From: Burkholderiales bacterium
Lineage (GTDB): Bacteria > Pseudomonadota > Gammaproteobacteria > Burkholderiales > Burkholderiaceae_E
NCBI GenBank assembly: GCA_003577305.1
Contig: QEVL01000037.1
Location: 1-35,124 of the forward strand
DNA: 35,124 nucleotides
Direction of reading: 5' to 3'
Shown: in pieces, positions 30,032 through 35,124 of the stretch
Position numbering within the stretch: the stretch's first letter is position 1
How the letters are laid out: each line of letters opens with the position of its first letter
Program-made: the position numbers and the translations under genes
Notes under the pieces: model-generated
Databases searched by the model: none
What the model saw: only the letters and a program-made list of their open reading frames with translations
What the model was told of the DNA's origin: nothing

Positions 30032-30690
30032 CGGTTCGCGTCCGCGTCCGCGTGCCCGCCGTCCGCGTCGGGCCACTCGCGAGCCGCCGCATCGCCCACC
30101 GTGCGACGGTCGCGCAGGGCCTGCGCGACCGTGCTCGGGTCGACGTATTCGAGCTCGCTGCCCACCGGCACGCCGCGCGCGAGCCGCGTCACCTTCAGCC
30201 CGCGCGCACGCATCATCTCGCCGATGTAGTGCGCGGTGGCCTCGCCTTCCTGCGTGAAGTTGGTCGCCAGGATCACCTCGCGCAGCGCCGGATCGGCAGC
30301 GCGCGCGAGCAGCCGGTCGAGGCCGATCTGTTTCGGCCCGATGCCGTCGAGCGGCGACAGCCGCCCCATCAGCACGAAATACAGCCCGCGGTAGCTGAGC
30401 GTCTGCTCGATCGTCAGCTGGTCGGCCGGCGTCTCGACCACGCACAGCAGCGACGGGTCGCGCCGCGGCGACGAACAGGTCTCGCAGACTTCCAGTTCGG
30501 AGAAGGTGTTGCAGCGCGCGCAGTGACGCACTCGCGAGGCCGCGTCGGCGAGCGCCTGCGCGAGCAGCGCCGCGCCCTCGCGGTCGTGCTGCAGCAGGTG
30601 ATAGGCGAAGCGCTGCGCCGACTTCGCCCCCACGCCCGGCAGGCGCCTGAGCGCGGCGGTGAGCGCTTCGAGCGGCGCCGGGGCCTTCAC
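30028..30690 (-). CDS. recR: Recombination mediator protein RecR
   Basis: This 220-residue protein works with RecO and RecF to load RecA on gapped DNA. It has a helix-hairpin-helix [11 protein letters not shown] (17-27), a zinc finger with Cys57, Cys60, Cys69 and Cys72 ([17 protein letters not shown]), and a Toprim domain starting [15 protein letters not shown] and continuing to [18 protein letters not shown]. The start is GTG 30690 ([18 protein letters not shown]), with GGAG six bases upstream. The open frame extends to 30738 without homology. The C-terminus is about 20 residues longer than usual and Asp/Ala-rich. It is normally adjacent to ybaB, but here a 528-base gap intervenes. Confidence 0.95.
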   Translation of the reverse strand: MKAPAPLEALTAALRRLPGVGAKSAQRFAYHLLQHDREGAALLAQALADAASRVRHCARCNTFSELEVCETCSSPRRDPSLLCVVETPADQLTIEQTLSYRGLYFVLMGRLSPLDGIGPKQIGLDRLLARAADPALREVILATNFTQEGEATAHYIGEMMRARGLKVTRLARGVPVGSELEYVDPSTVAQALRDRRTVGDAAAREWPDADGGHADADANR

Positions 30691-30734
30691 GTCAGCTCCG
30701 CCGCCTGCACGTCGTCTTGCCTCGCTCGATGCGA

Positions 30735-30754
30735 GCAAAGGCGCGGGCCTTTGC
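30735..30754. repeat. Hairpin upstream of recR
   Basis: GCAAAGGC and GCCTTTGC form a perfect 8-bp stem with a GCGG loop, 45 bases upstream of the recR start in the long gap to ybaB. A second small hairpin (GCTCG-ATG-CGAGC) adjoins it. It lacks a U-tract on either strand and may be part of the larger repeat element nearby. Confidence 0.45.
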
Positions 30755-30821
30755 AGGCACCGTTGTGGCGTTCGCGCGGAGCGACCTCAGCTTCGCTTCG
30801 AACACCATCGGCCCTGCCAGA

Positions 30822-31167
30822 GCGGCAGTCGGCGGCGGTGCCGGATGCCCGACGGGCGCTGCGCCCGCCGTATGCGCGGTGCGCGCCCTCGGGCGGTCGG
30901 GGCGATTTCGGCGACGCCGAGCAGCGCAGCCTCGGGGTCGGCGCGCGAAGCGCGCTTCGTACTTCTGACTTGCGGCGCCCTGTCTGAGCGGAGCTCGCGA
31001 AGCGAGCGCAGCGAGTTGCGCCGCACGACCCCGAGGTCGAGCAGCGCAGGGGAGTCGGTGCGCAGCACCGACCGCCGCCGTCATCGCCCCGACCGCCCGA
31101 GGGCGCGCACCGCGCATACGGCGGGCGCAGCGCCCGTCGGGCATCCGGCACCGCCGCCGGCTGCCGC
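30822..31167. repeat. Nested inverted-repeat element with 85-bp arms between ybaB and recR
   Basis: The only gap longer than 300 bases (30691-31218) holds this element and no convincing gene. The arm at 30822-30906 is the reverse complement of 31083-31167 with one mismatch in 85 bases. Inside, CTCGGGGTCG (30931-30940) pairs with CGACCCCGAG (31026-31035), TGCGGCGC (30971-30978) with GCGCCGCA (31018-31025), and an apical stem GCTCGC-GAA-GCGAGC lies at 30993-31007. CGAGCAGCGCAG is also directly repeated (30918 and 31038). The arms contain their own small hairpins. Open frames across it occur on both strands and mirror each other because of the palindrome, so they are not counted as genes. No target-site duplication was recognised. 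The nature of the element (MITE-like, large RNA hairpin or other) is unknown. Confidence 0.9.
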
Positions 31168-31218
31168 GGCCGCGCCAGGCGTGAAAGGGCGGGGGATTCC
31201 ATCGCCGACGACGCGCGG

Positions 31219-31545
31219 CTAGAACGGCATCTTGAAGCCGGGCGGCAGCGGCAGGCCGGCGGTGACCGAACCCATTCTCTCGGCCGCGGTCTGCTCGGCC
31301 TTGCGCAGCGCGTCGTTCATCGCGGCGACGATCAGGTCCTCGAGCATGTCCTTGTCGTCGGCGAGCAGGCTGGGACCGATCGCAATGCGCTTGACATCGT
31401 TGCGACAGGTGATCGTGACCTTGACCAGGCCCGCGCCGGATTGCCCCTCGACCTCGACCTGGCCGAGCTGCTCCTGCATCTTCTTCATGTTTTCCTGCAT
31501 CTGCTGGGCCTGCTTCATCAGGCCCGCGAGCTGCTGCTTCATCAT
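31219..31545 (-). CDS. ybaB: YbaB/EbfC nucleoid-associated protein
   Basis: This 108-residue dimeric DNA-binding protein is encoded with dnaX in most bacteria. The sequence shows the helical N-terminus [20 protein letters not shown], then [19 protein letters not shown], and the Pro/Gly-rich end [11 protein letters not shown] that is nearly invariant in the family. The start is the first of two consecutive ATGs (31545), overlapping the dnaX stop as ATGA, so translation is coupled. Confidence 0.96.
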   Translation of the reverse strand: MMKQQLAGLMKQAQQMQENMKKMQEQLGQVEVEGQSGAGLVKVTITCRNDVKRIAIGPSLLADDKDMLEDLIVAAMNDALRKAEQTAAERMGSVTAGLPLPPGFKMPF

Positions 31546-33248
31546 GCTTCGTCTCCAGAAATTGCGTTGCGGCCGTCGATCGGCCGCACCGAACCGGGCA
31601 CGATCGACCCGTCGAAGTCCTCGATCAGCGTGCGCACGAACGGATCGGCGTCGATCGCCGCCTGCGCCTGCGCCTGGCGCTCGACGCGTTCGCGCGCCGA
31701 TGCCGCCGCGGCCGTCTCCTGCCCCACGCGGCCGACCTCGACCTCGAGGCGCACCGGCGCGCCGAAATGCGCGCCCAGCGCTTCGCGCACGCGCTTGACC
31801 GTGGCCGGTTCGGACAGCGGCCGGATCGGCACGCGCACGCGAAAGCGCAGCCCGTCGGCCTCGATCAGTTCGCTCTGGTGCATGAACTGCTGGACGAAGC
31901 CGCCGACCTGCAGACGCGCCGCCAGAGCGGGCCAGTCGCCGTCGAACTGCGCGGCCGGCGCGTTGCCCGGACCGGCCTGCACGCCGCCCGCAGCGGCCGG
32001 CTCGTCGTCGCTGCGCGCGGCCGGCGCCGCACCGCCCGACACCCCACCCGACGCCCCGCCGGAAGGCCCTGAGGAAGGCCCGGAGGAAGCCGCATGCGCC
32101 GGTGCGGCGCGCACCGGCACGCGTTGCGCACGGCCAGTCGCGGGCGGAGGCGCGGCGGCCTCGATTCCCCCGCGGTCGGGTCCGAACGCGAGCAGGCGCA
32201 GCAGCACCATCGTGAAGCCGGCGTGCGCGTCGGGCGCGAGCGGCAGGTCGCGCGCACCGTGAATCACGATCTGGTACCAGACCTGCAGGTCTTCGGGAGC
32301 GATCGCAGCGGCCAGGCGCTGCAGGACCGCGGGATCGTCGGCGTCGGCAATCGCGCCCACCTGCGCCAGCGCGATCCGCTGCAGCAGTGCGGCGAGGTCG
32401 GCCAGCGTGCGCTCGAACGGCGCATTGCCGGCGAGCATCTCGTCGGCCAGCCCCACCAGCGCGGCGCCGTCACCGGCCAGCAGCGCATCGAGAATGCGCA
32501 CCAGCCAGGCCGCATCGACCACGCCGAGCATCTCGCGCACCGCCGGCTCGCGCACTTCGCCGCCACCGTAGGCGATCGCCTGGTCGAGCAGCGACAGCGC
32601 GTCGCGCATGCTGCCGGCGGCGGCGCGCCCGATGCGATCGAGCGCGCCGCGGTCGAACGCGACGCCTTCGGCCGACAGCACGGTGGCCAGGTGCGAGGCC
32701 ACCGCGGCCGGCGACATGTTCTTCAGGTTGAACTGCAGGCAGCGCGACAGCACGGTGACCGGCACGCGCTGCGGGTCGGTGGTCGCGAGCACGAAGACGA
32801 CGTGCGGCGGCGGCTCCTCGAGCGTCTTGAGCATCGCGTTGAACGCGTGCGTCGACAGCATGTGCACCTCGTCGATCACGTAGACCTTGTAGCGGCCCGC
32901 AGTCGGCGCGTAGACCGCGTTCTCGAGCAGCTGGGTCATCTCGTCGACGCCGCGGTTCGAGGCGGCGTCGAGCTCGATGCAATCGACGAAGCGACCGGCG
33001 TCGATGCCGGTGCAGGCCGCGCAGCGCCCGCAGGGCCGTGCGCTCACGCCCGTCTCGCAGTTCAGTGCCTTGGCCAGGATGCGCGCGATCGTGGTCTTGC
33101 CGACGCCGCGCGTGCCGGTGAACAGGTAGGCGTGGTGCAGGCGCTGCGTGGCGAGCGCGTGCGAGAGCGCGCGCACCACGTGGTCCTGCCCGACCAGCGA
33201 CTCGAAGTCGCGCGGTCGCCACTTGCGGGCGAGCACCTGATGGGTCAT
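31542..33248 (-). CDS. dnaX: DNA polymerase III subunit gamma/tau
   Basis: This 568-residue clamp-loader ATPase links the replicative polymerase to the helicase. It shows Walker A GTRGVGKT (45-52), zinc-binding Cys64, Cys73, Cys76 and Cys79, Walker B DEVH (126-129) and the sensor motif SRC (168-170). The C-terminal third includes a Ser/Gly/Pro/Ala linker around 380-410 and a tau-like domain. It is shorter than E. coli tau (643). No A-rich slippery heptamer for programmed frameshifting to gamma was seen. The start ATG 33248 ([12 protein letters not shown]) is preceded by no clear Shine-Dalgarno sequence and lies 48 bases downstream of the SRP RNA. Confidence 0.95.
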   Translation of the reverse strand: MTHQVLARKWRPRDFESLVGQDHVVRALSHALATQRLHHAYLFTGTRGVGKTTIARILAKALNCETGVSARPCGRCAACTGIDAGRFVDCIELDAASNRGVDEMTQLLENAVYAPTAGRYKVYVIDEVHMLSTHAFNAMLKTLEEPPPHVVFVLATTDPQRVPVTVLSRCLQFNLKNMSPAAVASHLATVLSAEGVAFDRGALDRIGRAAAGSMRDALSLLDQAIAYGGGEVREPAVREMLGVVDAAWLVRILDALLAGDGAALVGLADEMLAGNAPFERTLADLAALLQRIALAQVGAIADADDPAVLQRLAAAIAPEDLQVWYQIVIHGARDLPLAPDAHAGFTMVLLRLLAFGPDRGGIEAAAPPPATGRAQRVPVRAAPAHAASSGPSSGPSGGASGGVSGGAAPAARSDDEPAAAGGVQAGPGNAPAAQFDGDWPALAARLQVGGFVQQFMHQSELIEADGLRFRVRVPIRPLSEPATVKRVREALGAHFGAPVRLEVEVGRVGQETAAAASARERVERQAQAQAAIDADPFVRTLIEDFDGSIVPGSVRPIDGRNAISGDEA

Positions 33249-33295
33249 GGCATCGGCAGACGGCGCGGCCAACGGCCGGGACGGGTGGGACGGGT

Positions 33296-33393
33296 GGGCG
33301 AGCCGGGACCCCGGCACGCACGGGGAATGGCTGTGGCTGCTTCCTTCCGGACCTGACCAGGTTGACCACGCCGCACTGCGGGGAGGCCCGCCC
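33296..33393 (-). ncRNA. ffs: Signal recognition particle RNA, small bacterial type (4.5S)
   Basis: The minus strand carries the invariant SRP domain GTCAGGTCCGGAAGGAAGC (positions about 33357-33339), where Ffh binds. It is flanked by complementary sequence that closes as 5-prime GGGCGGGCC (33393-33385) with 3-prime GGCTCGCCC (33304-33296), using one G-U pair. This gives a hairpin of about 98 bases, the usual size. The RNA guides membrane-protein ribosomes to FtsY. Ends are inferred from the pairing. It lies just upstream of dnaX on the same strand, a common arrangement. Confidence 0.93.
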
Positions 33394-33399
33394 GCGGCG

Positions 33400-33405
33400 A
33401 TTCTA
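33400..33405 (-). promoter_or_regulatory. Probable -10 box (TAGAAT) of the SRP RNA gene
   Basis: TAGAAT ends seven bases before 33393, the 5-prime end predicted from RNA pairing, so box and transcript end agree. The spacer between them is very GC-rich, as in growth-rate-controlled stable RNA promoters. The -35 region is not convincing. Confidence 0.5.
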
Positions 33406-33454
33406 TCAGCCGGGCGCGCGCAGCCCGCCGGTGCGGCTCGGCGGGCCGGGTCTG

Positions 33455-33463
33455 TGCTATGTT
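33455..33463 (+). promoter_or_regulatory. Putative extended -10 promoter of trxA
   Basis: TGCTATGTT fits the extended -10 form TG-N-TATnnT, about 22 bases before the trxA start codon. Initiation near 33470 would give a short leader containing the GGGAG ribosome-binding site (33476-33480). No matching -35 was seen, which extended -10 promoters can tolerate. Confidence 0.45.
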
Positions 33464-33485
33464 TGTCGCAATCCCGGGAGCAGAA

Positions 33486-33806
33486 ATGACCATCAAGCAC
33501 GTATCCGATGCCACGTTCGAACAGGATGTCCTGAAGGCCGACGCGCCGGTGCTCGTCGATTACTGGGCCGAGTGGTGCGGGCCATGCAAGATGATCGCGC
33601 CGATCCTCGACGAGATCTCGCGCGATTACGCCGGCAAGCTGCAGGTCGTGAAAGTCAACGTCGACGACAACCAGTCGGTCCCGGCCAGGTACGGCATTCG
33701 CGGCATTCCCACGCTGATGCTGTTTCGCAACGGCGCAGTGGTCGACACCAAGGTCGGCGCGCTGTCGAAGTCGCAACTGACGCTGTTTCTGGACAGCCAT
33801 CTCTGA
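33486..33806 (+). CDS. trxA: Thioredoxin 1
   Basis: This 106-residue cytoplasmic disulfide reductase has the redox site WCGPC (Cys31 and Cys34), the cis-proline in [11 protein letters not shown] (Pro75) and the usual end [13 protein letters not shown]. Length and sequence are standard for betaproteobacterial TrxA. GGGAG precedes ATG 33486 by five bases. It is followed, in the same direction, by rho after 241 bases, a conserved pair in this class. Confidence 0.97.
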   Translation: MTIKHVSDATFEQDVLKADAPVLVDYWAEWCGPCKMIAPILDEISRDYAGKLQVVKVNVDDNQSVPARYGIRGIPTLMLFRNGAVVDTKVGALSKSQLTLFLDSHL

Positions 33807-33821
33807 TTCGTTGTAAGCTTC

Positions 33822-33847
33822 CAGCCGCCCGAGGGTTCGAGCGGCTG
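33822..33847 (+). terminator. Possible trxA terminator hairpin
   Basis: CAGCCGC and GCGGCTG form a 7-bp stem 15 bases after the trxA stop, with a 12-base loop. The following bases (TCTCGC) have too few U residues for a strong intrinsic terminator, so partial read-through into rho is likely. Confidence 0.4.
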
Positions 33848-34047
33848 TCTCGCACGCCCCTTCCGGGTTCCGGCGGCTGACGCCGGGGCGTGCCGCGCCG
33901 ACCGATCCGTCGACCGAGGCCCTCGCCCCCGCCGTCCACGGGCTGCACCTGCCCGCACCCCGATCCGAACTTCCAGCGGCCTGCCAGCCGCGCCCCTGGT
34001 TTCCGTCCATTCATTCCAGGCAAAGCCCCCTCGGGGAGATCCACCCG
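33848..34047 (+). promoter_or_regulatory. rho leader region
   Basis: These 200 bases between the trxA hairpin and rho contain no gene I can support. They hold a stem CCGGCG-GCTGA-CGCCGG (33870-33886), a C-rich stretch, and CCCCCTCGGGG near 34026-34036 that could fold close to the ribosome-binding site GGGGAG (34033-34038). In other bacteria rho represses itself through its leader, so this is where such control would act. No promoter box was recognised. Confidence 0.4.
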
Positions 34048-35124
34048 ATGCACCTGTCCGAACTGAAGTCGCTGCACGTCTCGCAGCTGATCGAGATGGC
34101 CACCGGCCTGGAGATCGAGAACCCCCAGCGCATGCGCAAGCAGGAGCTGATGTTCGCGATCCTCAAGCGCAAGGCCAAGACCGGCGAGACCATCTTCGGC
34201 GACGGCTGCCTCGAGGTGCTGCCCGACGGCTTCGGTTTCCTGCGCTCGCCCGAAACTTCGTACCTGGCGAGCACCGACGACATCTACATCTCGCCGTCGC
34301 AGATCCGGCGCTTCAACCTGCACACCGGCGACTCGATCGAAGGCGAGGTGCGCACGCCGAAGGAAGGCGAGCGCTATTTCGCGCTGGTGAAGGTCGACAA
34401 GATCAACGGCGAGCCGCCCGAGGCGAGCAAGCACAAGATCCTGTTCGAGAACCTCACGCCGCTGCACCCGAACAAGCCGCTGGTGCTCGAGCGCGACATC
34501 AAGGCCGAGGAGAACATCACCGGCCGCATCATCGACATGATCGCGCCGATCGGCAAGGGACAGCGCGGGCTGATCGTCGCGCCGCCCAAGGCGGGCAAGA
34601 CGGTGCTGATGCAGCACATCGCACACGCGATCACCACGAACCATCCCGACGTCGTGCTGATCGTGCTGCTGATCGACGAGCGCCCCGAGGAAGTCACCGA
34701 GATGACCCGCTCGGTGCGCGGCGAAGTGGTCGCCTCCACCTTCGACGAGCCGGCCACGCGCCACGTGCAGGTCGCCGAAATGGTGATCGAGAAGGCCAAG
34801 CGGCTGGTCGAGCACAAGAAAGACGTCGTGATCCTGCTCGACTCGATCACGCGCCTGGCGCGCGCCTACAACACGGTGGTGCCGGCCTCGGGCAAGGTGC
34901 TCACCGGCGGCGTCGACGCCAACGCGCTGCAGCGCCCCAAGCGCTTCTTCGGCGCGGCGCGCAACATCGAGGAGGGCGGGTCGCTCACCATCATCGCCAC
35001 CGCGCTGATCGACACCGGCAGCCGGATGGACGAGGTCATCTACGAGGAGTTCAAGGGCACCGGCAACATGGAGCTGCACCTGAACCGGCGGATGATGGAG
35101 AAGCGCGTCTACCCGGCGATCGAC
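34048..35124 (+). CDS. rho: Transcription termination factor Rho (partial, runs off the right edge)
   Basis: The first 359 residues of this hexameric RNA helicase, out of about 420, are present. It begins [18 protein letters not shown] (Rho N domain). The RNA-binding cold-shock-like domain follows with [19 protein letters not shown]. The ATPase core has [18 protein letters not shown] (Walker A), the Q-loop region [14 protein letters not shown], and [20 protein letters not shown]. The reading frame is open to the last base of the window. The start ATG 34048 has GGGGAG nine bases upstream. Confidence 0.98.
   Translation, partial: MHLSELKSLHVSQLIEMATGLEIENPQRMRKQELMFAILKRKAKTGETIFGDGCLEVLPDGFGFLRSPETSYLASTDDIYISPSQIRRFNLHTGDSIEGEVRTPKEGERYFALVKVDKINGEPPEASKHKILFENLTPLHPNKPLVLERDIKAEENITGRIIDMIAPIGKGQRGLIVAPPKAGKTVLMQHIAHAITTNHPDVVLIVLLIDERPEEVTEMTRSVRGEVVASTFDEPATRHVQVAEMVIEKAKRLVEHKKDVVILLDSITRLARAYNTVVPASGKVLTGGVDANALQRPKRFFGAARNIEEGGSLTIIATALIDTGSRMDEVIYEEFKGTGNMELHLNRRMMEKRVYPAID

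Noticed and set aside
30687..31222. Several short open frames on both strands in the recR-ybaB gap
   Set aside because: They repeat each other's peptides because of the inverted repeat, have no ribosome-binding sites and resemble no protein family.
31542..33248. Programmed frameshift site in dnaX to make gamma
   Set aside because: No A-rich slippery heptamer followed by a stem was seen in the GC-rich coding sequence.

Overview
This window is ordinary high-G+C chromosome of a betaproteobacterium, most likely of the order Burkholderiales. The placement rests on conserved neighbourhoods (hrpA/argA/yggX, carAB-greA-yhbY-rlmE-ftsH-folP-glmM, SRP RNA-dnaX-ybaB-recR, trxA-rho) and on protein details such as the FtsH N-terminus and a tRNA-His with an encoded CCA end. 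I cannot name a genus.

Layout. Positions 1-96 are the end of an ISL3-type transposase gene. A tight minus-strand run (7649 to 150) encodes an EI24 membrane protein, a CinA/MoaB-like protein, a fused indolepyruvate ferredoxin oxidoreductase and a P1B metal ATPase. A plus-strand gene of unknown function (7742-8320) faces the very large helicase gene hrpA. hrpA and argA diverge from a 22-bp gap that contains a palindromic -10 box, and yggX follows argA. Then, on the minus strand, come a PmtA-like methyltransferase, rpiA, a decayed GGDEF-EAL gene, tRNA-His, tRNA-Pro and the glmM-folP-ftsH-rlmE operon (transcribed rlmE first). yhbY is divergent from rlmE and convergent with greA. carA-carB lies upstream of greA, separated from it by a good intrinsic terminator.

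The accessory part is 27530-28800. It holds a broken ABC-transporter binding-protein gene and a Phd/VapC toxin-antitoxin pair with a clear sigma70 promoter and operator. It is followed on the minus strand by a class III CoA transferase, recR, ybaB, dnaX and the SRP RNA. A 346-bp nested inverted-repeat element sits between ybaB and recR, which normally adjoin. The window ends with trxA and the first 359 codons of rho.

Most genes are core: translation and RNA metabolism (hrpA, yhbY, rlmE, rho, SRP RNA, greA), nucleotide and arginine precursors (carAB, argA), wall and folate synthesis (glmM, folP), proteolysis (ftsH), DNA replication and repair (dnaX, recR) and redox balance (trxA, yggX). I found no clearly novel multi-gene system. 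The best leads are the nested inverted-repeat element in the dnaX-ybaB-recR operon, a recurrent arrangement of -10 boxes directly against start codons that suggests leaderless mRNAs, and several unusual protein variants.
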